Positions 38,855 through 49,800 of a stretch of DNA of 64,000 nt are shown here, piece by piece (the first letter of the stretch is position 1; every line of letters begins with the position of its first letter). The translations under genes and the position numbers were made by a program. The stretch is from assembly GCF_036785885.1 (NCBI RefSeq), contig NC_092326.1:4030001-4094000 (forward strand), read 5' to 3'. Below the pieces are notes generated by a model, which made no database searches, was not told the origin of the DNA, and saw only the letters and a program-made list of their open reading frames with translations. This DNA is from Coffea arabica (taxonomy: Eukaryota > Streptophyta > Magnoliopsida > Gentianales > Rubiaceae).

Positions 38855-39659
38855 ATGGCGATCTCTTCAGCCCCTCGCCACCACTTCCTCCTCCTGGCCA
38901 CCTGCACCTTGCTTCTGGTAACATTCTCCAAGCCTACACTCTCCGCTCAGCGTTGCCCGGACTGCGGCGCCACGCCGGTTCCCTACCCACTAAGCATCAG
39001 GCCCACCTGCGGCGACCAACTCTACAAGCTCCGCTGCAGCGCCGGCTCACTTTTATTCGACACCTTAAACAACACCTACCCGGTCACCTCCGTTTCCCCT
39101 CAACTCCAGCGTCTCACCATTCAACCCTCCCCCTTCCTTGCCTTTCAACATCACCAACAGCAACACCATCTTGTACCTCAATTGTACCCAGACTCTGTTG
39201 ATCTCTCCTTTGAATTGTACCTCAAGCAGTCTCTGTCATACGTTTATCAACGGGACCAGGAGTGTCAGCGATGGCGGCGCTTGTGAGAATTCGGAGATAT
39301 GCTGCACGTTCAGGGCGGGCGGGTCGGCGACTTCTTATTCCATTCGGGTGAGGGATGCGGGTTGCCGGGCGTACCGGGCTTTTGTCAACTTGGATTACTC
39401 GTTGCCCGTGAGTAGGTGGCCGCAGCCTGGCCTGGAGTTGCAGTGGGTTTCGCCTAGTGAACCCATTTGCCGGAAACAAACGGATTGTGACTCGGAATCC
39501 ACCTGTGGACTCGACCCAAATTCGAACAGTGGGGTCCGGAGGTGCTTCTGTAACTCCGGCTTGCACTGGGATGCGATCGCTGGATCATGTTCCAAGGGTA
39601 AGAAAGACTTCTTGGAAGCGGCCGAGACACCGGCCCAGTGGACTTTGCGGGTGTGGTGA
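38855..39659 (+). pseudogene. WAK-like (GUB_WAK galacturonan-binding) extracellular domain, captured, frameshifted, kinase missing
   Basis: Begins MAISSAPRHHFLLLATCTLL, a clear signal peptide. Then CPDCGATPVPYPLSIRPTCG, the cysteine pattern of the GUB_WAK pectin-binding domain, and YKLRCSAGSL. Near 39140 the frame shifts, apparently by an extra base. The domain goes on in the next frame (NITNSNTILYLNCTQ, CCTFRAGGSATSY, GCRAYRAFVNLDY) and reaches the EGF-like/WAK_assoc cysteines (CRKQTDCDSESTCGLD, CFCNSGLHWD). Similarity ends near 39597 (GSCSKG). What follows is unrelated and hits a stop at 39657. The transmembrane segment and kinase of WAKL receptors are absent. WAKL14/15/20-type genes are the likely source. 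It probably gives no functional receptor. Confidence 0.8.
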
Positions 39660-39795
39660 CGGGGTGGCAGGGTTTTAGGAGGGTTTTTGAGAAGGAAGAG
39701 CAGAAGGGCTTGTCATGAGGAGGGGTTGTAAGCAGAGAGAGCTTCTGGGAGGCCGCGGCGGCCGCGGCTACTGCGGTGGCGATAGAGACGGCCAT
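39598..39795 (-). pseudogene. Second captured fragment: possible plastid transit peptide start
   Basis: On the minus strand from the ATG at 39795: MAVSIATAVAAAAAASQKLS, then LLTTPPHDKPFCSSF and SKTLLKPCHPVTTPAK, rich in Ala, Ser, Thr and Pro with few acidic residues. That composition is typical of plastid transit peptides. The frame runs on into antisense WAKL sequence beyond about 39597, where the two sources join. The donor gene was not recognised. A GC-rich chance ORF is the alternative. Confidence 0.4.
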
Positions 39796-39852
39796 GGGAT
39801 TGCGTGGGAGTTGCGCAGGGAAGAGTAAGGGGAGTGAGGGAAATCAAATAGA

Positions 39853-40087
39853 AAGGTGGACTATGTGCGCCCTTTTTGCTTAGAATGTGAGGACAAAAAT
39901 ACCCTTGAAAGAAGCACACTTGCGTTCGTGTGAATTGGTCATCCGGTTGCAAAACCGGAGAAACTGGCTGAAAGGGCCACGGGTTCCCCATTTTACAAGT
40001 TCGAGGGCTTAAAGTCAGCAAAAAATAGATGAGGGGCTTAATTTTACTTAGACAAAGAGTTAAAGGGCCAATTGGATAATTTGCCCT
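39853..40087. repeat. Right terminal inverted repeat, 235 bp
   Basis: Inverse of the left arm, ending ...AATTTGCCCT, followed by the TTTTATA duplication. Confidence 0.88.
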
Positions 40088-40464
40088 TTTTATAAAATAA
40101 AATAATTTTTTAAAATTTTTTTAAACTCGAGTTCAAACTTTACATTTAGAACTCGTCGAGTTCGAGCGAACTTAATGGAATTAAGTCGAAATTCGGAATA
40201 ATTAGGTCAAAATTTAACTGGACTCTTTGGTTCGCAACCCAAGAAAAACATGAGTATTATAGTAAAATTTCTAGGTTCAATTTGGTGTGCAGGTTCCCAT
40301 GTCTCTCACCTTTTGTTTGCGGATGAAACTTACAGCGTTTGCGAAAGCAACGGTTGAAGAAGCGCCTCATTAACACGATAATAAGCATGTATGGTGCTGC
40401 TTCATAACAAGGGATTAATGTGGACAAGTCCGCCACAATCTTAAGTGGGTCAGATGCGGATGTT

Positions 40465-40760
40465 TGGGATGGTTTCTCAATTTTTGGGGATTAAGGAAGT
40501 TGCATCTCACCTACAAATATCTTGGGCTCCTTGTAAGTTGTTGGACATTCAAAACAGAAGTATTCTCTTCAATTAAGGATCAAGTTCTAAAGTCAGCAAA
40601 AGATATCTTGCTAAAATTAGTATACAAGCCATCCCAAGTCATTCCGTCTCTCGTGTTGAATACATGTTCGAACTTTTCATCACTAACTAATATTCGGCCA
40701 GTGACGAATTGAGTGCCTTTTGGTGGGATGCAGCGTTTCAAGAATTGAACCAGATTAGTC
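40465..40760 (+). pseudogene. LINE (non-LTR retrotransposon) reverse transcriptase relic
   Basis: Short segments in shifting frames match the C-terminal part of plant L1-type RT in the right order: a KYLGL motif, FSSIKDQV, AKDILLK, then in another frame IQAIPSHSVS, and SAFWWDAAFQE. At least one frameshift and stop codons interrupt it. Only about 300 bp remain, without endonuclease or poly(A) tail. Confidence 0.65.
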
Positions 40761-41314
40761 AAATCACAAATCGGCTATGATATCGATCCAATTCACTAGT
40801 CAACTTAGAAAATCAATTGAATCAATCAAATCTGATCAATCGTCGGTTGAATTGGTTAAAATCAATAAAAATTGACTTTTAAACCAATTCATGCTAAACT
40901 TTTTTTTTTTAAAAAAAATTAAACTCTTTAAATTTACATAATAAATAAAAGAATAAAAAAATTTGAACTAAGTTAAACCAATTGAACCGATTTGAACTGC
41001 GAATAAAAAACTCATCAAGTCCACTTAAAAGTCCAGGCAAAGAAACCAATACACCAAATTAGTTGGGGTAAATTTTGCCTCATCATAAAGGAGGAATTGG
41101 TTTTTGTCACTTGAGGACATTTGATCGAGCACTTCTTCATCAAGTTTTCAAGTCTAAATGTTTTCCTCGTTGCAGATTTCTTTCTTGCAGAATCAGGCTC
41201 GAAGTCTTGAATGCTCCCAATTAAGGAAAATTGTTAAGTCCCTAAACTTATAAATACCTTCCAATTAAGAAAAATTGTTAACAAAATCTTGAATGTCGTG
41301 GTGGTCGAAGTGTC

Positions 41315-41430
41315 CCATTTTATAAGGGTTTAGGGATTTAAGTGTCCCATTTTATAAGTTTAGGGACTTAAGTGTCCCAATTTATAAGTTTTAGTGACTT
41401 AAGTGTCCCATTTTGAATTTTAGGGACTAA
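41315..41430 (+). repeat. Short tandem repeat, unit about 33-36 bp
   Basis: Three to four units of 'ttagggacttaagtgtccca' plus 'ttttataagt', with small changes. Each unit includes the inverted pair gggact/agtgtccc. Confidence 0.75.
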
Positions 41431-44400
41431 AGTGAGTAATCATCCAAAGTTTGGGGGGACAAAGTGGAATTAACCCAATTTTGGGTTCAAGAAAGTTCAA
41501 CACGTCTTCGGTACTGTCATAGGAGGCTTGGAGAACAAGGGTCTATTCATTGACGGATGTAGTTTATCTATAGTTAATATCATATCTCATGACCAACAAA
41601 CTTAAAACTCAATGAAAGTAAGCAAGGAATTTGTCAAATCCCAATTTGATGAAGATAATCGTAAATTTTATGAGTGATTTTTTTTCAAATTTTTTTTAAA
41701 ATACGCGCAATACGTAATTTTAAAATAATCACATTTGACAACATTTAAATGTGGTAGATTTCTTATAGAGAGTTAGAGCTTTGTCGAGATCGAAATATTT
41801 AGCATGCTATAGTTTTTCAAACAGATTAAATCAAATCTCATTATACAAAAATCAACTCTTGGCTTGCTCTCTTGTAATATGTTGATTGCTTTCCCATGTG
41901 GAAAATTTCTGCGCTCATATGTTACTCCATTCTTAATGACATATCATCCTCATGAAGAGACATGTGGTTTTGTGTAGTTGTGTTGTGTACTTTTATTATA
42001 TTTTTGTTTTTTTTTTTTGTTTTGGTAACAGAGGAGGAGTAAGATTTAAGAAGCGAAGAGGATGAATGAAGGGATTTGAACTCAAAATTTCTAAAATATT
42101 ATCATATACAGTGCTAATATTTTGATACTTGCTCATCTAAATAACTAAGTAATACGATATTCAAGAGATTTCTTGAAATTGAACTAATATATGCATAGAA
42201 ATTTCCAATTTGTTGATGTGGGATATTTTTCTTCTTTTTATATGAACATGGAACCATCTTAACTTGATGGAGTCATTTTTATATGTAATTTAATAGGTTC
42301 ATAATGGTATTTCATTCTTTTTTACTTAACTTTACTACCCTATTTTCTTCTTGATTTCTTATATTTTCCCTTTCTTGTCAATCTTTTCTTTTTCTAAAGA
42401 AAGATAGGATTTGGTTTCTTCTAACTTTGTACGAAAATGAGCTATGAAAATTAGCTTTTGTCTTTGTAAATCATAGTGTGCTATAGTTAAAAGTAGCCAA
42501 CTTTATTGTGTTGTTTTTTTTTTCTTTCTTATTATTGGAAAGTTACCATGAAGCTCCCTTTTTCTCCCTTGACAAAAGATGGAAAAAATGCTTATCGTAG
42601 TTTCCTAGTTAATCCTTCAACAAAAATATATTTTCCACATTTATTTTAACTTAAAATGTTTAGGTAAAGCTCATTTTGGAGGTTAAATTGATAGATATTT
42701 ATTGAATATCCAAAGGAATATTCTCCAAAAAAAAAAAGAATATTCAAATGACATTTTACGATTAAGATGTCAAAAGACAAATCTATAGTACCTTCAAAAT
42801 TGATAAAACCAACTTTTTACAAGATAATAATTGTTTACCAACTTTATAAAAAAGTTATCTTTTTTTCCCCATGTTTTTACCCCAAAAAGGAAAAAAGATA
42901 TTAATTACAATTGCAAAACCCAAAAAGGAAAAGAGAAGGAAATTGCGATGATGACTCTGAAATTAAACAAGTGACGAAAAATGGAAGAAAGAAAGAAAAC
43001 GTGGAAAGCAAATAGGATATTCCCTAGTACCAAAAGCACAAAGGGCATTAAAGGAATCTAGAGCAGCTCCACAGTTTATTTTATTTTTGTGGCAAGCACT
43101 TTCCTTGTAAATATGATTTAGTCATTTAATAACATTATCCAGTCACCAACTTTCACTCTCAACCATTCCAAAAAATCATTATTATAATAATACCACATTA
43201 CATCATATCACCATATTTAAATGCAACATTCAATTCGATCTTATCATTAATAGTAGCTATCCAACATCAAAATCCCGAGTGAAACCATTAGGTATTTCCA
43301 CTGAAATCGACAAACTTAACTCTAACATAATCCCACGGAAGAATCCCAAAAGGCGCTAACTTTTAGAACCTCCTATAAAACTTAAATCCTATACTCACAG
43401 ATCCCAACAGATCGATGTGGGACGCAGGACGGAAAAACAGGAAGGTCATATACATACATACATATATACACACACATATATTATTCTATTTGAAATTTTT
43501 AATTTTATTCTATCTATGAGTTATGAAATTACTATTTAATAAGAGTTAAATCATTGGTGTAATATTGAGAAGAATTATTTATGGCGTTTTAAGTAGAATT
43601 TTTTCAGGGTACTTTTCAATGAAATAAAAAAAGATTTCTACGTACACTTTCTTTTTTTGTTTATCTTTAGAACATAAGTGTTTTTATTCTTTAGTAGACT
43701 AAATAAATCCACAAGCTAATCTCAAGATTTTTAAGAAAATACACCTAATGAATTAGCGTGTAATAACTTTTAAACTGATCAATCAACATAATCCAACGGT
43801 TAAGGTGCTTTGTAGCATGCCTTGTATTTTGCACTTACTCCCATATATGCACATTTTTGAAGCTTGAACGTTGAACCCCACCATACCCTATAAAAGTAAA
43901 ACAGCCACCATTTATTTCAGGGTTAAATGCATAGAGTAACACTTTAACTTTTATTCAAGTTGCACTTTGTCCCTTCCTACTACTAATTGAATAAGGACTT
44001 GTGAAAAGTATTTTTCAATAATCCATGGAATCTCTTGTCTTTCTTTGAGACTGCTTTCTAAAAAAAAAAAATCGTATTTTTTAAATTAAATTAATTTTTT
44101 GTTCATCAATATGCAATTGATCAAACCGATAGTAGTAGTTATTGCTCTCATTTAACATGTTAAATAAGTAGAAAATCTCATATAAATAACACTCGATAAT
44201 CTCTCGCTTTTCACCACTTTTCACGTTTCGCTTTTTGTTTCTTTCTTCTAAAGAACATCGCTAGATTTTATCGAGCAGATCTAAGACTTGTGGTTTGTGG
44301 ATGATAATAATAGCAGTGCATGTATCACTATATAATTAAGCAGAGGCTATTAGAAGCATAAAAAATGTTGCATATTTTTCAAATTCTTGGTTTTATTTTT

Positions 44401-45100
44401 TAAGCTAGTTGCCAGCAATAATTAGGGAATTTTGTTTTTCATTTTTATGCTGCTTTGTGTACAAAAAAATTAGTTTAGATATTCTATTTTTTTATTATCA
44501 AACGCGTCTGAAAACATGCTAAGATTTGAATTCATTAAATTTAAATACTGAATTGAATTATCAAATAAAACCTTAGTAGTAAACTGGATAATAATGTTTA
44601 AGTACAACAATGAATAAGTTTGAAAGCTAGTTGACTTTAGGTCAAGGAACAAATTACTTATTCATAAATTTTTTTGAGGGGTAAAATCTAACTTTTATAA
44701 GTTTTGGGGATCTAGTAGATGCAGTCAACTAAATTAAAACCTCCTTCTTATCCACTCCACCTTTCCCTAAATTAGTTTTTAACTATATTTAATTAATCAG
44801 TTTATAGTTAATGCTCAATGGGAACTCCTAAACAGTTGTTCAAGTGTTAGTATTTTTTTTAAAAAACAAAAGATGAATAGTTAGTTGGAAAAGAGAGATG
44901 GAATCATATGCAACCTACGTGACAAAAAAAGAATTATAAAGGTAATAAATTTTAAAATCAGGTTACTTTGGGTAGATGTTTCGAAAGAAGAGTTATTTTG
45001 ACAATAAACTCTTCTTCTCAATCATTTTTTCCCTTACTTTACCTTTTCATCTAATGACCTGATTTTCTCTCTCTTCAATTTATTAAATCAAATTCATGTA

Positions 45101-46831
45101 ATCCATAATTAGAAAAAATATATACTCTAATTCTCCTATGTGAGAGCGCAAGAGAGAGAAATAAAATCAAATAAACAAATTAACCAGATATTACAAACAA
45201 AAAGTAAGCAAGACAAACCTTCAAAAAAAAAAACAACGGCATGTCTCTTTGCTGGTAATACTTCACTTCCTAATTTATTTTTTCTTTTTTATTTTCTTTC
45301 TCTTTCGAGTTTCAAAGAGTTGTCTTTATCTGCTTCTATGGGTGCATTGCATATATACATATAGATGTCCGTTTTCCTTTCTTTCTCTGCTGAGCAGGGG
45401 TTGTAACTGAAACCTTATTTTCGTATATTTCTTGCCCAAAATCTGGAGTGAGTTTGCCTTGCTTTCTTGAAATTCTGCTTCAGGCATTCTTTGTGCTTGT
45501 AGTCTCTGAGTTGTTTAGTGTCAGCCATTTTCCCGCTGAAGTTTGTGTCTGTGTTTGTTTTTCGTCAGTTTATGCCTTTTTTTTTTGGTCTTTTTGGGGT
45601 TGGTTTTAGGAATTGTTTGGTTGGTTCAAGAATGCCGAGGTTTAAGCCTTGAATTTTTTTTTTAATCCTGTCCGTTTCGTGAATTTCTATGTGCTTTTAG
45701 ATAGCATTTGTTAGTAAAAGGTTTTGGGGGTTTGGAGAAAAAATGGTGGTAATACTGTAATTTTGGTGCAAAAGTGTGCTTATCCTTCTTTTTTTTTGGG
45801 TCCTTCAGCTTTTTTTTTTTTTTTTTTTTTTTTTTTAATGATGGGTATATGATTCTGATAATTCGATGTTGTCTACTTTATCTATTTTGTTGAATTGTAT
45901 ATCTATTAATTGACAATTTAAGTTTTTAGGTATAGTTTATGATAACAACTGCTGAACAGTCAAATCGGCCTATAATAAATCTTTTAGAGTTATTGCTATT
46001 GTGTACATTCTTTTGATCATCGAGTGTTGACCTTTATTTGCTTGCTTATTGTCTCTGCTTAGAAGTGTTAGTTCTCTGTACTTGTGCGTTTGTGTTCAAA
46101 TTTTGGATTATGTAACTATCTTGTGTTATTATGCCTGCTTTATTTGCTTAATAAGTCAAAGTTTAAATACACAGGGTTGAGGCTACTTACCTACATTCTT
46201 CTTGTCCTGTTAGACTAAGAACTTGGGCGTCTTTATGTGGTGGAGTATATACTTAATCAATTATCATACATTGAGAACCATTTGGGAAATGTGGGGACTT
46301 TGGCAGGTTGTCAGCTGTATGAGCATCCTTCATGCTTGTTTTGAATTTCACTGTTAAGTGTAGTGACGTAAAAAGTCGGTTAATGAGCTAGCTCATGCAA
46401 CCCCTTGTTGTTGGCTGTTTTGATTGCCACGTTCTTTTGCTTGAGCATCTGTTGTGCTTGTTTTGAATTTCACTGTTAAGCGTAATGACATAAAAATTCA
46501 GGTTAATCAGCTAGCTCTATGCAACCCCTTGTTGTCAGCTGTATTGATTGCCACATTCTTTTGCTTGAGCATCTTTTGTGCTTGTTTTGAATTTCACTGT
46601 TAAGTGTAACGACAACAGGGACCGCAACCCTGTGTGAATGTTTATGTCAGTGAAATATGGAGGATCTATTCTCATTTAAAATCTAGTGAACTAAATTTGT
46701 TGGCAAAATACAGTATTGAACCTCATAAATCATAACGTTTTCTTTGTTGCTTGGAATGAAACATCCTGTGATTTCTTTGGTTTCTTATTCCAACGTTGTG
46801 GTGTCATTTAGGTCCTTCAACCAATCCCTTG
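45101..46831 (+). other. Promoter, 5' leader and leader intron of the Mei2-like gene (probable)
   Basis: Pyrimidine-rich DNA and a 32-base T-run (about 45807-45838) lead to a 3' splice site ATTTAG at 46806-46811, 20 nt before the ATG. At least one 5' UTR intron is therefore expected upstream. The exact first exon could not be placed. It may lie around 45360-45470. Confidence 0.5.
46334..46615 (+). repeat. Tandem repeat in the leader intron, unit 123-124 bp
   Basis: 'cttgttttgaatttcactgt' starts at 46334, 46457 and 46581. The intervening DNA (gagctagctc.atgcaacccc, ttgattgccac.ttctttt) matches between copies, giving two full units and a partial third. Confidence 0.85.
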
Positions 46832-49800
46832 ATGAGTGCGTCTGATGATATGGGAACTAGTGTACGGAAGATCTTTTCTGGATCTAGTGGTTACCATGCC
46901 TCAACCGATGCTGCACTTTTTTCAAGTTCATTACCCGTTCTTCCCTGTCAGAAGTGTATGCACTTTCCATACTTTCAATTCTGTATTTAGAAATAATAAA
47001 TTTTTTTTCCCAAGAAAACAGTTTATAGTCTACTCTGCTTGCTAAAATGTAGTGAATGCAAAAGATGCCAACCAAACTTGCCAATCAATTGATGATGTCT
47101 CCGCCAGCTTGAAGAAATTCCACCCACATGTGGGTGGTAATGATGTACTTGAAATAGACCAGAATCATGCAATTGGAAGCTTGCTTCCTGATGATGAAGA
47201 TGAACTTTTAGCTGGAATAGTGGATGGCTTTGATCTGGGTGGGTTGTCTCATCATGTGGATGATGCGGAGGACTTCGATTTTTTTGTCAGTGGAGGTGGC
47301 TTAGAATTGGAATCAGATTCTTTGGAGAGTTTAAGTATGGGAATTTCTAATGCTAGTCTTTGTGATGGTTCTCCCAGCAATGGAGTGGCTCATTTTGGAC
47401 TTTCAAATGGTGTGGGAATTGTTTCTGGAGAACATCCACTTGGAGAGCATCCTTCTAGAACATTGTTTGTTCGTAACATCAACAGTAATGTTGAGGACTC
47501 AGAGCTCAGAAGTCTCTTTGAGGTAACCTTTAGTAGTTGATATTTGAAGGAGACTATGAAATGGAGAACTTAACTGGTACTTTCTAAGTCAATCAGGGTT
47601 AGATTGTATTAAAGCATTTCCATGTATTATAGCCTATTACATACTTTCTTCTGAAAGATAAACATTAAATTCACTTTGGAGGTACTTTATATCAAGGGGT
47701 TGTTGGGTTCATTCTGTTTCTTGTTTGGCATTGAGTACCATGATTTTAAAACCCAGGACTGTGAACGTCTGCTAAATTTAGTGTTTTCCCTCCATGAGTT
47801 TGGAGGATATGTTTTCCCATGCCAGACCCAAAACATGATACAGGTTACTCTTCACCACATACCCGGTGAGGTTAGCAAACTAGATCACTTTTGTCCTTTC
47901 TCGAAGGAAACAAATCAGCTTTTTAGTTACACAGCTTAAACTCCATACTTAGTGTCCTTGGCATTATGGAGTCAACCTTTTCATTTGCAACCTCCTTTGG
48001 AGAGATCGAAGTCAATTTTTGGAGGTTTTCCTTTTCTACAAGCTAAATGGTTTAGGAATGTGAAACAGTATTTGACCTATAACCTTTGTTGTCTGATTAT
48101 TAATGTAAAATAATTGTCAATTTTGTGACTGAGTGTTCTTTTTACTGTATAATAGCAATATGGGGATATCAGAACACTTTACACTGCATGCAAGCATAGA
48201 GGCTTTGTGATGATATCTTACTATGATATTCGTGCTGCACGAACTGCTATGCGGGCGTTACAAAATAGGCCGCTGCGCAGGAGAAAGCTGGACATCCATT
48301 ACTCAATCCCAAAGGTTAAATCTGACATTTTTACTAGTTGCTAGTAAAAGTTTGCCCTTTTCTTTATATCTGTTTCTTTACTTTTTGTGTCCCCTTCTCA
48401 TTAGGATAACCCATCAGAAAGGGATCTTAATCAAGGTACTTTGGTAGTGTTTAATTTGGATCCATCTGTGTCAAATGATGACCTCCGACAGATATTTGGG
48501 GCTTATGGTGAGGTCAAAGAGGTGAGAGACTTCTCTTAGGTGCTTTTTTTTTTTTCATTGGTGATTTACGATTTCTGGCCCTGACATTTTAGGATATGGT
48601 CTTATTTTGACATCAAATCCATCTTTATGTGAAAGCAGATTAGGGAAACACCAAACAAGCGACACCATAAGTTTGTAGAATATTATGATGTCAGAGCAGC
48701 AGAAGCTGCGCTGAGGTCCTTAAATAGGTGTGACATAGCTGGGAAGCGCATAAAGCTTGAGCCTAGCCGTCCTGGAGGATCACGTCGAAAGTATGTAGTC
48801 CTGATTAATTTTTGTTTCTCATTTTTGACGTTTTGCTTGGTTTCCTTTTTAAACCCTCTAGAAGCTTGTCTTCTTTTTTGCTCATCAGCTTTAGCCATAT
48901 GCAATGAAACTTCCAGAAGGGAAAGAAAAATGATAAAATAATTTGATCTATGTAAAAGTCTTCGTCATCTAAAATAGTTGTAAAACCATAAGAACCATCG
49001 TGACTTGGAGTCTTGAGTTTATCATTCTTTTCCTTTCGTTGAATAGAGTTGTATTCATCATATATTACTGATATTGATGCTTGTATGAATTTTGCAACTT
49101 CTTTTTGTCTTTTACTTTGGGTTCTCCTTGGTACTTTTGCTTCTTCATCTTATCTGAATGTTTTATTTTGTCTAAGTGGTTCCATGTATTGACTTCTAGA
49201 CTTGTCCACACTGCTTGTGTTTGGATCAGTGGTATTTATGCCAATATGGAAAAGATGAACAATGATCTCTTCCTTTTCCTGTCCAACAAGGAACTAAAAT
49301 GTGATAACAATTGGCTTATAAAAAGTGTTTGTTTGAGTAGCAAATAATTTTGCTGCTTTTTTTTTTTTTTAAATTGTGCCACTTAGGTTCCTTTAACTTA
49401 TGATGTGCATTTTGTATCACATTATGTTTAGTCATTCTTGATCAAATTTAGATATTTTCATTATCACTACTGATAGGCTTAGGCTATATAAGCTGCTGTG
49501 TTTATGTTATTCTTATCCACCATATTGTTGATTGATTCAAGTTTTACATTTTTATGCATATGGACTATAGTTTTATGTTCCAACTGAGTCATGATCCTGA
49601 ACAAGATGAATCTCAAAGCTGTTGTCATCAAGCTGCTTCTTCCATTGGTACTTCGCCCCCAGGTGAGGCCTAGTCAGGACAGTTTTTCCAGTAAAATATG
49701 TCTGCCTTGCTCATTTGTGAATCTATTGAGGGTCCTCTAAAATGTCTTGTAAACCTTTCGGACATGTTATGATTCCCGTATTTCTGGCAGGTGATTGGCC

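Larger units (their letters stand above)
38412..40087. mobile_element. Pack-type TIR transposon carrying fragments of host genes
   Basis: Near-perfect terminal inverted repeats of about 235 bp (38412-38646 and 39853-40087) start AGGGCAAATTATCCAATTG. A 7-bp direct repeat TTTTATA flanks both ends (38405-38411 and 40088-40094). The 1.2 kb interior encodes no transposase. It holds a 5' flank and first exon of a WAK-like gene on the plus strand, and a Ser/Ala/Pro-rich coding start on the minus strand. This is the structure of Pack-MULE or similar gene-capturing elements. The close match of the arms points to a recent event. The superfamily is unsure because MULEs usually give 9-bp duplications. 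Confidence 0.78.
40088..45100. other. AT-rich intergenic region with relics
   Basis: Apart from the LINE relic and the short tandem repeat at 41315-41430, no gene is recognised. Multiple A and T tracts occur. Open frames are short and low in complexity. Confidence 0.55.

Noticed and set aside
38478-40021. Two similar frames starting MLTLSPRTCKMGNPWPFQP in opposite orientation
   Set aside because: They are the two inverted arms of the Pack element read as protein, not genes.
44280-45364. Small frames upstream of the Mei2-like gene
   Set aside because: Short, AT-driven and Lys/Asn-rich, with no motif. More likely promoter or leader DNA.
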